Shown in pieces: positions 9,921-18,170 of a stretch of DNA of 64,000 nt; the stretch's first letter is position 1, and each line of letters opens with the position of its first letter. This DNA is from Hydrogenophaga sp. (GTDB lineage: Bacteria > Pseudomonadota > Gammaproteobacteria > Burkholderiales > Burkholderiaceae_C). The translations under genes and the position numbers were made by a program. Below the pieces are notes generated by a model that ran no database searches, was not told the origin of the DNA, and saw only the letters and a program-made list of their open reading frames with translations. The stretch spans positions 62,001-126,000 of the forward strand of contig JAEUOT010000006.1 in the NCBI GenBank assembly GCA_016790705.1, in the 5' to 3' direction.

Positions 9921-11152
9921 CACGGGGCTTTCGGTTGGATGCGCAGGCTGCCCGCGTCCAGGCTGGCTTGCCAGCCCTGCGTGTTCAACTGCCGGACCAG
10001 TTCCTGCAGGCGGCTCTCGGGCACCGACCAGGCGCCCAGGCGGATGTCGCCGGGCGAAAACTCGATGCTGCCGGGAACGGCCTCCGGCGCTGCCACGGCC
10101 AAGGTGCCCAGCGCCGCTTCGAGATCCTCGGGCGAGAGCGTGCCGCTGGCCTGCTGGAGTTGTTGCAGCGCACGGCGCATCTGCGCTGGCGCATCGATGA
10201 CGACGGTCACGTCGGGAAAGGTCTTCTGCAGCACCTGGGCCTGCGCCTTCTGCTTGGCCTGCAGGCTGTTGCGCTCGGTCCAGGCCAGGGCGTTGATCCC
10301 CACCAGCAGCGACGCCGCCAACGCGGCCAGTCCCCAGCGCGCCGGTCGCCATTCGGGGGCGCTGGCGAACAGGCGCAGCGCCTGACGCACGCGCTGGCTG
10401 CGGCGGGCACTGCCGCCCAGCCGGAGATCGAACTGGGCGAGGTTCCAGGGGCCTTGCGCACAGCGCAGCAACCAGTCCGGCAAAGGCACCAGCGTCAGCC
10501 TGCGGTCCAGTGCGCGCTCGGCCTGCGCGGCCACCGCCGGCTCCGCGAACCAGAGCGCGTCGTCGCCGTCTGGGGGTGGGTGTGCCGATCCTTCGGCGGA
10601 CAAGGGCAGGATCGAGACGCCCTGGCGGCTGGCGCTGCACAGCCAGCCACGGCCGGCCTGCATGTGGGCCCAGTGCACGGCAGCGGCGCCGTCGTCGGCC
10701 GGCAGGGGGGCCGCAGCGACCGTGATGCGGGAAACCGGCCGACCCGCAGCCTCCAGGGTCTGCAGCCAGCCCTGCAGCCAGGGTTTGTGGCAGGCGGCGA
10801 CCCATTGGGCCTGCCCCGGCCGCCCTTCAGGCGCGAGCGCGAAGTGCAGCTCGGCCGTGTCGGCCAGCAGGCGGTCTTCGAGCAGACCGTCGAGCGCCGC
10901 CCGCAGCCGGCCGGCGGCCACCTTGGGCAAGACCACCGAATGCCAGGACACCGCACGCGGCGGCAGCACCAGCACCACATCGTCGTCGTGCGGCAGCAGC
11001 GAGATCGCGCTGCTGCCGTGTTCGCCGATCTGCTGGCCATGGGTCGTGCGCGCCCAGTCCAGCACCGAGGTGGGCGTGGCGGCTGCGAGGGAAAAATCGG
11101 TCGGGGTGAGGATCAGCACGGTCGGAAGGGCGCGCAGCCTTGGTGCGGCCAC
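9920..11152 (-). CDS. gspL: Type II secretion protein GspL
   Basis: A 410-residue bitopic protein that tethers the GspE ATPase to the inner membrane. The cytoplasmic actin-like region spans about residues 1-240. A transmembrane helix lies at about 268-288 (GLAALAASLLVGINALAW), followed by a periplasmic coiled/ferredoxin-like domain ending LQELVRQLNTQGWQASL. The start is GTG at 11152. The gap to the gspK stop is 40 bases. Position between gspK and gspM supports the call. Confidence 0.9.
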   Translation of the reverse strand: MAAPRLRALPTVLILTPTDFSLAAATPTSVLDWARTTHGQQIGEHGSSAISLLPHDDDVVLVLPPRAVSWHSVVLPKVAAGRLRAALDGLLEDRLLADTAELHFALAPEGRPGQAQWVAACHKPWLQGWLQTLEAAGRPVSRITVAAAPLPADDGAAAVHWAHMQAGRGWLCSASRQGVSILPLSAEGSAHPPPDGDDALWFAEPAVAAQAERALDRRLTLVPLPDWLLRCAQGPWNLAQFDLRLGGSARRSQRVRQALRLFASAPEWRPARWGLAALAASLLVGINALAWTERNSLQAKQKAQAQVLQKTFPDVTVVIDAPAQMRRALQQLQQASGTLSPEDLEAALGTLAVAAPEAVPGSIEFSPGDIRLGAWSVPESRLQELVRQLNTQGWQASLDAGSLRIQPKAP

Positions 11153-11192
11153 TGGATGCCCCGCATTCTAGAGAGACATGGGAGGCCGGCGT

Positions 11193-12167
11193 TCATGGGC
11201 TCGCCGCCGGCACGCGTTCGCGCCAGCGCACTTGCGTGGACAGGCCGTTGCGCTGGATCAGCGAGCGTTCCTCGATCAGGGTGTCGTCCAGCCGCAGGCG
11301 CGCGCGCACCTCGAAAAAACGGCTGCGCACGTCGTGGGTCTGGCTGGTCACCGTGCGCTCGGAAGCCCCCGGGATGCGCGCAATCGCGCCTTTGAGGTCG
11401 TTGAACGGCGTGATGGCGCGGGCGCCGACCACCTGTTGCGCCAGCGCCAGATCCAGTCCTGCGATGCTGGCGCTCAGTGCCTCGGCCGAGGCGGTGTTCA
11501 GGTTCAGCGTCGTGCGCTCCGGAAGCACGGTCACATGGGCTTTCAGCGCGGCCAGCGTCCGCTCGCTCAGGCCAAGCCAGCGCAACTGCGCGTAGCGCTG
11601 CGGCAGCAGTGGCGAATCCGAGGGCTTGGGGTCGTTCATGGCCTGTTCGGTGGATTTCAGCAGATTGGACGCTGCGGCATTCAGTTCCGCCTGCGGCAGG
11701 TTCAGCATCGCAAACAGGCGCGTGAAGCTGGCCATGTCGGGCGCCGAGATTTCGGCTTTGGCCTGGGTGCCGTTGCCGCTCATCTTGACCAGGTTGTAGA
11801 CGTTCAACCGGGATTGCAGATCGGTCATGTCGCCCGAGAGGAAGGCCGGCATCAGCTCTTCCGCGCTGTTGTTCTTGTCGGCGGCCAGGAAGCTGGACAG
11901 ACGGGCTTCTTCGAGCGGCGTCGCCCAAGGTTCGCCCAGGTGGTCGGCGGCGCCGCTGTTCTGGTTGCTGCGTGCGTCCTCGCGCAGAATCAACCGGGCC
12001 CAGTCCAGCGCGCCGACCAGAATCCAGCTCGCCTGCAGGCGTTGCCGCTCGGCCGCCTCGACCTCGGCGGCGCGCCACTGCTGCCACAGCGCCGCTGCCG
12101 CGATGGTGGCCACCAGCGCGACCGTGAGCATCGCCAGCAGCAGGGCGGCACCGCGCTGCTGTTTCAT
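11193..12167 (-). CDS. gspK: Type II secretion minor pseudopilin GspK
   Basis: A 324-residue minor pseudopilin capping the pseudopilus tip with GspI and GspJ. The prepilin leader is short (MKQQRG), followed by the hydrophobic helix AALLLAMLTVALVATIAAAA. Glu at mature position 5 is absent, as is normal for GspK. The large globular domain includes a helix-hairpin-helix-like element (LNLNTASAEALSASIAG). The ATG at 12167 overlaps the gspJ stop by four bases (ATGA). The frame continues upstream, but the prepilin signature fixes this start. Confidence 0.93.
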   Translation of the reverse strand: MKQQRGAALLLAMLTVALVATIAAAALWQQWRAAEVEAAERQRLQASWILVGALDWARLILREDARSNQNSGAADHLGEPWATPLEEARLSSFLAADKNNSAEELMPAFLSGDMTDLQSRLNVYNLVKMSGNGTQAKAEISAPDMASFTRLFAMLNLPQAELNAAASNLLKSTEQAMNDPKPSDSPLLPQRYAQLRWLGLSERTLAALKAHVTVLPERTTLNLNTASAEALSASIAGLDLALAQQVVGARAITPFNDLKGAIARIPGASERTVTSQTHDVRSRFFEVRARLRLDDTLIEERSLIQRNGLSTQVRWRERVPAASP

Positions 12168-12862
12168 GACGCGGTGCGCCCCATCACAAGCGTGGGCCGC
12201 ACCCAGTCGCTGGTCACCGTCCCCGCCAGTCCCAGGCCGGGCGAGAGGGTGAGCACCAGGCGAACCGCGTTGGGCATGTCGTCCTCGCCGACACGGCCCG
12301 GACTCTCCGTTCCGACCGACGACAGCGGGTTGCCCCAGGTCTCGCCACGGTGATAGAACAGTTGCCACTGGTCGATCGCCCCCAGCGCGACCGCGCTGTC
12401 TCGCGTATCCCTGGCCTGCACGGTGGTACCGGATTCAGCCCATTCCGCGGCGCGTTGCCAGGCCTGGGCCAACTGGTCCCGCCGCGTGACCGGGCCGGAT
12501 TGCCAGCGCACCCATTGGGGCGAGGGGAAGTCACCGCGCTGCATGCGGGCCCAGGCGACCACCCGGACGCCATCGCTGCGCACGCCGCCCTCGGCCATGT
12601 CGCGCCGGGTCAGGCGCAGCAGCCGGCCGTCAAAGACCAATGGACGCAACTCCCTCGTGTCGACCACGGCGTCCAGGTCGGCATTCCATTGACCCAGCGC
12701 CGTCTGCAGGCGCAGCAACTCGTCGGCCCGCTGCTGCGTCAGCGTCTGCGTGCGGTTCATCGCGTCGATCGAGCGCCAGCTCAGGATCGCCAGCATCGCC
12801 ATCACGGTCAGCGCGACCAGCAGTTCAATCAGGGTGAAGCCCCGGGCGGTTCTGCGCGCCAC
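12164..12862 (-). CDS. gspJ: Type II secretion minor pseudopilin GspJ
   Basis: A 232-residue minor pseudopilin. The leader MARRTARG is cut before FTLIELLVALTVMAMLAILS, which has Glu5 needed for N-methylation and assembly. A beta-rich globular domain follows, as in GspJ. It lies one base after gspI and overlaps gspK by four bases. Confidence 0.93.
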   Translation of the reverse strand: MARRTARGFTLIELLVALTVMAMLAILSWRSIDAMNRTQTLTQQRADELLRLQTALGQWNADLDAVVDTRELRPLVFDGRLLRLTRRDMAEGGVRSDGVRVVAWARMQRGDFPSPQWVRWQSGPVTRRDQLAQAWQRAAEWAESGTTVQARDTRDSAVALGAIDQWQLFYHRGETWGNPLSSVGTESPGRVGEDDMPNAVRLVLTLSPGLGLAGTVTSDWVRPTLVMGRTAS

Positions 12863-12863
12863 G

Positions 12864-13235
12864 TCAGTACCGTCCCATGATGGTCGAGAGGGTCAGCAGA
12901 CGAACCTCCGCGCCCTCGACCGTGGACGCGACGGTGGCATCGATGCGGCGGAAGTTCGGATTGGGCGTCGGCAGCACCGAGACCTGCAATCGCATGCTGC
13001 GTCCGGCCTGGGTGCATTCGCGGGTGCTGTCTCCGGTGCCGGGCAACTGTCGCTGCAGCCGCAGCCGGATCAGCTCGTTTTCCGCACACAACTGGGCCAG
13101 CCACTGGTCGCTCTGGCGGGCGGCGGTCCGGGTCAGCGCCGAGGTCGCCTGGGAACCTGCCGCCAGGGCCACCGCCACGATCGCCAGCGCGACCAGCACC
13201 TCGATCAGGGTGAAGCCCTGCGGCCGACGATTCAT
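12864..13235 (-). CDS. gspI: Type II secretion minor pseudopilin GspI
   Basis: A 123-residue minor pseudopilin. The leader MNRRPQG precedes FTLIEVLVALAIVAVALAA, with Glu5 present. The length and the short domain carrying WLAQLCAENELIRLRL match GspI, which nucleates the tip complex with GspJ and GspK. The start ATG at 13235 overlaps the gspH stop by four bases. Confidence 0.93.
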   Translation of the reverse strand: MNRRPQGFTLIEVLVALAIVAVALAAGSQATSALTRTAARQSDQWLAQLCAENELIRLRLQRQLPGTGDSTRECTQAGRSMRLQVSVLPTPNPNFRRIDATVASTVEGAEVRLLTLSTIMGRY

Positions 13236-13693
13236 GGCCCCGCTGTCTCCGTCACCACGGCAAAGGGTGCCAGGCCGTCGGTGCCGACGATCAGGCGCCG
13301 CTCGCCTTGCACCAGTTCAATCCGTTGGGCCGCGATCAGGGGTTCGGGACCGAGCAGCAGTTCGCGTGTGCCGGGTGGTTGCACCACACGGGCCTGGGTG
13401 TCCTCGCTCAGCCAGTGACGCTGGCTGGCCAGGGCATCACCCGCGCCATCCCGTGTCGGCAGTCCCTGGAATTCGAAGCCCTGCGCGGTGGGAAGCCAGC
13501 GCACGGGTGCGCCGCTGGCGCGCGACTGTGCGCGAGCCGAGTCCAGCAGTGCCGTCAGCCGCAGGGCTTCATGTTCCAGCGCGGTGGCACGGGTGTCGCG
13601 AAGGGAGAGACTCACGCCGGCCGTGGCCAGGGCCACGATGGAGACCACGATCAGCAGTTCCAGCAGGGTGAAGCCGCGCGCCCTTGGATTCAC
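13232..13693 (-). CDS. gspH: Type II secretion minor pseudopilin GspH
   Basis: A 153-residue minor pseudopilin. The start is GTG at 13693, overlapping the gspG stop as GTGA. The leader MNPRARG precedes FTLLELLIVVSIVALATAG, with Glu5. The globular part (RLTALLDSARAQSRASGAPV) is the usual GspH/FimT-like beta fold. The frame is open well upstream, but the prepilin cleavage site and overlap decide the start. Confidence 0.9.
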   Translation of the reverse strand: MNPRARGFTLLELLIVVSIVALATAGVSLSLRDTRATALEHEALRLTALLDSARAQSRASGAPVRWLPTAQGFEFQGLPTRDGAGDALASQRHWLSEDTQARVVQPPGTRELLLGPEPLIAAQRIELVQGERRLIVGTDGLAPFAVVTETAGP

Positions 13694-14175
13694 TGCCAAC
13701 TGCCGATGTCCGCGTCCTTGCCTTCGCCACCCGCCTGACCGTCTGCGCCAAAGGACAGCACATCGACCTCGGCGTGGACGCCGGGGTTCATGTACTGATA
13801 GGCGTTGTTCCAGGGATCGGCCGGCAGCTTGTCGAGGTAGGGGCGCCAGTTGGGTGGCACGGGGGCGGCAGTGGGCTTGGCCACCAGCGCGCTCAGACCC
13901 TGTGCGCTGGTGGGGTAGCGCTGGTTGTCCAGCCGGTACAGCTTGAGTGCCTGCATCAGGTTGTTGACGTCGGTCTTCGCTGCCGTGACCCGGGCATCGT
14001 CGGCGCGGTCCAGCACGTTGGGCACGATCAGGGCGGCCAGCACGCCAATGATGACCAGCACCACCATCAGTTCGATCAGCGTGAAGCCGCGTTGCAGGCG
14101 TTGGCGGATGGGGTGTGCTGCGGACGGCGTCACAGCGGCTTGGGATCGGTTCAAAAGGGGCTCCCGGAGGCTCAT
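13690..14175 (-). CDS. gspG: Type II secretion major pseudopilin GspG
   Basis: The major pseudopilin of 161 residues that polymerises into the pseudopilus. The mature part starts at FTLIELMVVLVIIGVLAALI, with Glu5 and the conserved Pro. It is followed by the usual KTDVNNLMQALKLYRLDNQ helix and the C-terminal calcium-loop region (DPWNNAYQYMNPG to GADGQAGGEG). The only ATG found upstream of the cleavage site (14175) gives a 29-residue leader, unusually long for a pseudopilin. This is the first gene of the minus-strand operon and is divergent from gspC. Confidence 0.93.
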   Translation of the reverse strand: MSLREPLLNRSQAAVTPSAAHPIRQRLQRGFTLIELMVVLVIIGVLAALIVPNVLDRADDARVTAAKTDVNNLMQALKLYRLDNQRYPTSAQGLSALVAKPTAAPVPPNWRPYLDKLPADPWNNAYQYMNPGVHAEVDVLSFGADGQAGGEGKDADIGSWQ

Positions 14176-14262
14176 GGGCGGGCCGTGGTCGGACGGCCGG
14201 GGAGCAGCGAACGGTCCGTTGGCCGGGGGCGTTCGCTGCGGTGGCTGGATCATAATGCGCCC

Positions 14263-14748
14263 ATGGCGAAAGTCCCCCTGTCTGTCCGTGTTTCCCAAGG
14301 GCCTGACCGCGTCCGCGGACCGCTGGCGCCGGCGCTGTTGGCGGGTGTTCTGTGGGTGCTGGCCGGACTGGCGCTCGGGTACTTTTTGTTGCAGATCTGG
14401 GGCATGGGTCCGCTGAAGCCGGTGACTGCCATCGCGGGCAATCCCTTGCAGGTCGATCAGGTGATGTTGGCGCGTGCCCTCGGAGCACAGCCGGATGCGC
14501 CGGCCGAGGCACCCGCTGCGCCGACGCTGTCGTCGCGCTTCCAACTGCTCGGCGTGATCGGGCAACCGGGTCAGCGCGGCGCCGCGCTGATCGCCATGGA
14601 CGGACAGCCGCCGCGTCCGGTGACCGTGGGCGACGTGATCGAGGATCGTGTGAGGCTGCTGGCGGTGGACAAGCGCCTTGCCCGGTTGGGGACTCAGGCG
14701 GGTGATCCGGCAGGCTTCGAACTGCGGCTGCCCGAGACCAAGGACTGA
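14263..14748 (+). CDS. gspC: Type II secretion inner-membrane protein GspC (short form)
   Basis: A 161-residue bitopic protein linking the inner-membrane platform to the secretin. It has a cytoplasmic N-terminus and a transmembrane helix (about 22-45, APALLAGVLWVLAGLALGYF). The periplasmic homology region follows (SSRFQLLGVIGQPGQRGAAL to PVTVGDVIEDRVRLLAVD). The protein ends right after this region and has no PDZ domain or coiled coil. The ATG at 14263 lies 87 bases from the divergent gspG start. An ATCATAAT motif just upstream contains -10-like hexamers on both strands. Confidence 0.88.
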   Translation: MAKVPLSVRVSQGPDRVRGPLAPALLAGVLWVLAGLALGYFLLQIWGMGPLKPVTAIAGNPLQVDQVMLARALGAQPDAPAEAPAAPTLSSRFQLLGVIGQPGQRGAALIAMDGQPPRPVTVGDVIEDRVRLLAVDKRLARLGTQAGDPAGFELRLPETKD

Positions 14749-14750
14749 TC

Positions 14751-14767
14751 CGGGCGCACCGCGCGCC
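14751..14767. repeat. Hairpin between convergent gspC and cobT
   Basis: GGGCGC and GCGCCC form a six-base perfect stem around ACCGC in the short gap between the convergent gspC and cobT stops. There is no T-run, so it may be only a weak end signal. Confidence 0.35.
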
Positions 14768-14775
14768 CCTGGGGC

Positions 14776-15861
14776 TCAGCGATCAAGCAGCCGCTGGGCG
14801 GACAGCAGCAATGGCCAGGCGAGCAGGGCGCCGACGCCTTGCCCGGTGCGCAGTTCCATGTCCAGAAGGGGCGCCGCTTGCAGGTGGATGAGCAGCAGGC
14901 GATGCCCGGGCTCGGCAGAGCGGTGGGCAAACACCAGGTAGTCCGCGACGGCGGGCACCAGCGCGCGTGCCACCAGGGCGGCTGCACTGGCCACGAAACC
15001 ATCGACCAGCACCACGCGGTGTTCGCTGGCCGCCTGGATCATGGCGCCGCAGATCATCGCGATCTCGAACCCGCCCATGCAGGCCAGCACGTCCAGTGCC
15101 GCCGTGGCCTTGCGGTGCCGGCTGGCGGCGGCGAACAGTCGTTCGAGCTTTCGCTGCGCGCGCACTTCGTCCTGTGCCTGGTGTCTGCCGCAGGCGTCCG
15201 CCAGGGGCACACCACACAGGCGGGACAGCAGCTGGGCGGCAGAGGAGTTGCCGCCGACGCTGATGTTGCTCAACGCGATGACATTGCCAGGCAGATGCTT
15301 CACGACATCCATGCCCGCGTCGATGGCGGCGCGCATCTGGGCCACCGACATCGCCTGCGCCAGCACCATGTTGCGGGTGCCGTAGCCGATTTTTCGCAGC
15401 AACAGGGGAACCGCAGGTGCCGCGTCGGGTGGCAGCGCGATGTGCGTGGCCACGCCCGCATCCACAAGCGTCACGGCAAAGCCCTGGGTGCTTGCCAGGG
15501 CGCAGACCGGACTCTTTCCCGTCAGCAGTTCCAGGGCCCGCTGCAGGGTGGCATCCTGGGGAAAAGCGGACACGCCTTCGACCGCGATGCCGTGATCAGC
15601 GGCGAATACCACCAGTTGCGGCGATTCGAAGCGCAGGCCCTCCATCCCCTGACCATCCAGATGCTGGATGCCGGCGAGCTGGATCGCCAGCGTTTCCATT
15701 CGCCCGAAGGCGTGCTCTGATTCATGGCTGCCGCTGAGCTGATGCTGCACCATCAGCTCCAGTGCAGGATTGGCGATAGGCCGAACCTCGGGCCACGGGG
15801 GCGCCGCCGTCGCCTCGGTGTCGCTGGACGGTTCGGAAAGCGGCGAAGGCTGGGTGTTCAT
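14776..15861 (-). CDS. cobT: Nicotinate-nucleotide--dimethylbenzimidazole phosphoribosyltransferase
   Basis: A 361-residue CobT. It transfers phosphoribose from nicotinate mononucleotide to 5,6-dimethylbenzimidazole to build the lower ligand of cobalamin. Signature stretches are VVFAADHGIAVEGVSAFP, LSNISVGGNSSAAQLLSRL, DVLACMGGFEIAMICGAM and LDMELRTGQGVGA, the last with the catalytic Glu. It starts 9 bases after the ilvA stop, so the two are probably co-transcribed. No other cobalamin gene is in the window. Confidence 0.94.
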   Translation of the reverse strand: MNTQPSPLSEPSSDTEATAAPPWPEVRPIANPALELMVQHQLSGSHESEHAFGRMETLAIQLAGIQHLDGQGMEGLRFESPQLVVFAADHGIAVEGVSAFPQDATLQRALELLTGKSPVCALASTQGFAVTLVDAGVATHIALPPDAAPAVPLLLRKIGYGTRNMVLAQAMSVAQMRAAIDAGMDVVKHLPGNVIALSNISVGGNSSAAQLLSRLCGVPLADACGRHQAQDEVRAQRKLERLFAAASRHRKATAALDVLACMGGFEIAMICGAMIQAASEHRVVLVDGFVASAAALVARALVPAVADYLVFAHRSAEPGHRLLLIHLQAAPLLDMELRTGQGVGALLAWPLLLSAQRLLDR

Positions 15862-15870
15862 GGAGGGAAC

Positions 15871-17466
15871 TCAGCTTTTGAGGAACAGGCGGTAGACAGG
15901 GTTGTGTGTTTCCTCGACCCACGGGTAGCCCAGGGTGCCCAGAAACTTCACAAACGCCTTGTCGTCCTTGGGCGGGACCTGGATGCCGACCAGGATGCGA
16001 CCGTAGTCTGCGCCCTGATTGCGGTAATGGAACAGGCTGATGTTCCAGCCAGGGCGCATCAGGCTGAGGAACTTCAGCAGTGCCCCTGGGCGCTCGGGGA
16101 AGACGAAGCGAAGCAGCCGTTCGTCCTGCGCCAGCGGCGAATGGCCGCCGACCATGTGACGGACGTGTTCCTTGGCGAGATCGTCGTGTGTAAGGTCCAG
16201 CGCCTCGAAGCCCCGCTTGCGGAAATGCGCGGCGATCTTGGTCGACTCGCCCGGCCCTTGTGTGGTGATACCGACAAAGACATGGGCCGTCTTCGAGTCG
16301 CTGATCCGGTAATTGAACTCGGTGATGTTGCGGGGGCCACCGGGCAGACCGTCGAACGATTCGAGGAAGCGCTTGAAGCTGCCTCGCTCCTCCGGAATGG
16401 TGACCGCAAACAGGGCTTCACGTTCTTCACCGACTTCGGCGCGTTCGGCCACGAAGCGCAGCCGGTCGAAGTTCATGTTGGCGCCGCACAGGATCGCTGC
16501 GTAGGTTTCCCCCTTGGTCTTGTGTTTCGCGACGTACTGCTTCATCGCGGCGACAGCCATCGCCCCGGAAGGTTCGACGATGCTGCGCGTGTCCACGAAG
16601 ATGTCTTTGATGGCGGCACACACAGCGTCGGTGTCGACCACCACGAACTCGTCCACCAACCCGCTGGCGATCCGGAAAGTCTCCTCGCCCACAAGCTTGA
16701 CTGCCGTGCCGTCGGCGAAGAGACCGACATCACCCAGTGTGATCCGCTCCCCCGCCTGTACCGATCGCAGCATGGCGTCCGAATCAACGGTCTGGACGCC
16801 GATCACCTTGATCTCGGGGCGCACCGCCTTGATGTAGTTGGCCACACCGGAGATCAGGCCACCGCCGCCGATGGCGACGAAAACCGCGTCGAGCTTGTCA
16901 GAGCCGATGCTCTGCAGCTGGCGCAGGATTTCCATCGCGATCGTTCCCTGACCGGCGATCACATCGGGGTCGTCGAAGGGATGAACAAATGTCAGCCCCT
17001 GCTTCTTCTGCAAGTGCACGGCGTGGGCATAGGCGTCAGAGTAGCTGTCGCCATGCAGCACCACCTCGCCGCCCAGCCCCCGCACCGCGTCAACCTTGAC
17101 CTGAGGGGTGGTCGTGGGCATCACGATGACGGCGCGGGTTCCCAGGCGGTGTGCGCCCAGCGCCACACCCTGCGCATGATTGCCCGCTGAAGCGCAGATC
17201 ACACCCTTTTTCAACTGATCCGGTGTGAGGTGGGCCATCTTGTTGTAGGCGCCACGCAGCTTGAAGCTGAACACCGGCTGCTGGTCCTCGCGCTTGAGCA
17301 GCACCTTGTTGTGCAGGCGCCGGCTGAGATTGCGCGCCGGCTCCAGTGCCGATTCCACGGCAACGTCATAAACGCGGGCCGTCAGGATCTTCTTGAGATA
17401 GTCCGAAGGACCAAGCGGCGCGGGTGTCGAGCGGCTCGACCGGGACGGTTTTGGGCGTGGAGTCAT
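15871..17466 (-). CDS. ilvA: Threonine ammonia-lyase, biosynthetic
   Basis: A 531-residue IlvA that converts threonine to 2-oxobutyrate, the first step to isoleucine. The PLP lysine is Lys69 in VFSFKLRGAYNKM. Further PLP-fold marks are SAGNHAQGVALGA and AIGGGGLISGVANYIKA. Two C-terminal ACT-like regulatory domains follow (about residues 340-420 and 435-520), beginning FAVTIPEERGSFKRF and RFVFPERPGALLKFL, typical of the isoleucine-inhibited long form. The start ATG at 17466 (MTPRPKPS) is chosen because upstream reading is non-conserved leader and includes a terminator-like hairpin (see 17510-17545). Confidence 0.95.
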   Translation of the reverse strand: MTPRPKPSRSSRSTPAPLGPSDYLKKILTARVYDVAVESALEPARNLSRRLHNKVLLKREDQQPVFSFKLRGAYNKMAHLTPDQLKKGVICASAGNHAQGVALGAHRLGTRAVIVMPTTTPQVKVDAVRGLGGEVVLHGDSYSDAYAHAVHLQKKQGLTFVHPFDDPDVIAGQGTIAMEILRQLQSIGSDKLDAVFVAIGGGGLISGVANYIKAVRPEIKVIGVQTVDSDAMLRSVQAGERITLGDVGLFADGTAVKLVGEETFRIASGLVDEFVVVDTDAVCAAIKDIFVDTRSIVEPSGAMAVAAMKQYVAKHKTKGETYAAILCGANMNFDRLRFVAERAEVGEEREALFAVTIPEERGSFKRFLESFDGLPGGPRNITEFNYRISDSKTAHVFVGITTQGPGESTKIAAHFRKRGFEALDLTHDDLAKEHVRHMVGGHSPLAQDERLLRFVFPERPGALLKFLSLMRPGWNISLFHYRNQGADYGRILVGIQVPPKDDKAFVKFLGTLGYPWVEETHNPVYRLFLKS

Positions 17467-17509
17467 GGCTATTCCTATGCCGTTGATCATAGCGAGCGGC
17501 TTCGGGGCG

Positions 17510-17545
17510 AAAAAAAACCCGGACTGGCTGAGCCGGTCCGGGTTT
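17510..17545 (-). terminator. Intrinsic terminator in the ilvA leader (possible attenuator)
   Basis: Read on the minus strand, AAACCCGGAC and GTCCGGGTTT make a perfect ten-base stem with a further GGC/GCC inside and a TCA loop. It is followed by eight T in total. It lies 44 bases upstream of the ilvA ATG and downstream of a candidate promoter. It could attenuate ilvA, or stop transcripts from the more distant coq7. On the plus strand the T-run is only three bases. Confidence 0.7.
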
Positions 17546-17594
17546 GAATCCACCCGTGGAGGGCAGAGGAGACAACCTTCAATACAATGGCGCA

Positions 17595-17622
17595 AGTATA
17601 TCGGGGGATTGCTGCGACGCAA
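17595..17622 (-). promoter_or_regulatory. Candidate sigma-70 promoter for ilvA
   Basis: On the minus strand, TTGCGT (17617-17622) and TATACT (17595-17600) are separated by 16 bases. A transcript from here would start near 17588 and carry a leader of about 120 bases containing the terminator hairpin. The -10 box matches at five of six positions; the -35 box is weak. Confidence 0.4.
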
Positions 17623-17698
17623 CATGGCTGCAGCATTTTTGCTACTTATTAGTGAGCTACCTCCAGTCCCGTCAACTTGTTCACGCCCGGATTCGAAG

Positions 17699-18148
17699 AT
17701 GGAATGCACTGTGACTTGGACCGGAGGGTCCGGAACGCGATCCCACATGGGCTTCGTTGCCGAAACCGGCAGCGGCCATGTGTTGACCATGGATGGGGCG
17801 CCAGATGCCGCTCGGCCTGAAAACGGCGGTGCCAACCTGGCGCCGCGGCCGATGGAGACTGTGTTGGCTGGCACAGGAGGTTGCACCGCCTACGACGTGG
17901 TGCTGATCCTCAAACGTGGGCGCCACGATGTGCGAGGTTGCAGTGTCAAGCTGTCCTCTGAACGGGCGGAAACCGATCCCAAGGTGTTCACCCGCATCCA
18001 TATGCATTTCACTGTGACGGGCAAGGGAATTCCGGCCTCGGCGGTGGAGCGCGCGATAGCGATGAGCCACGAAAAATACTGTTCGGCCAGCATCATGCTG
18101 GGCAAAACTGCCGAGATCACCACAGGGTTTGAGCTGTTGGAGGCTTGA
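17699..18148 (+). CDS. OsmC-family protein (YhfA-like)
   Basis: A 149-residue cytoplasmic protein of the OsmC/Ohr superfamily, whose members reduce organic peroxides through two cysteines. Both expected cysteines are present, in AGTGGCTAYDVV and SHEKYCSASIML, the arrangement seen in the YhfA-like subgroup. The start ATG at 17699 gives MECTVTWTG, the usual N-terminal strand. The frame is open further upstream, but that part overlaps the ilvA leader. No LysR or OhrR regulator gene is adjacent. Substrate is not determined. Confidence 0.85.
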   Translation: MECTVTWTGGSGTRSHMGFVAETGSGHVLTMDGAPDAARPENGGANLAPRPMETVLAGTGGCTAYDVVLILKRGRHDVRGCSVKLSSERAETDPKVFTRIHMHFTVTGKGIPASAVERAIAMSHEKYCSASIMLGKTAEITTGFELLEA

Positions 18149-18170
18149 CCGGGGGTCCCTGTGCGCCAGC

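Noticed and set aside
17510-17600. Leader peptide rich in Ile/Val/Leu ahead of ilvA
   Set aside because: A frame reading IVLKVV exists on the minus strand near 17570-17588, but it has only ATT or TTG starts and no ribosome site.
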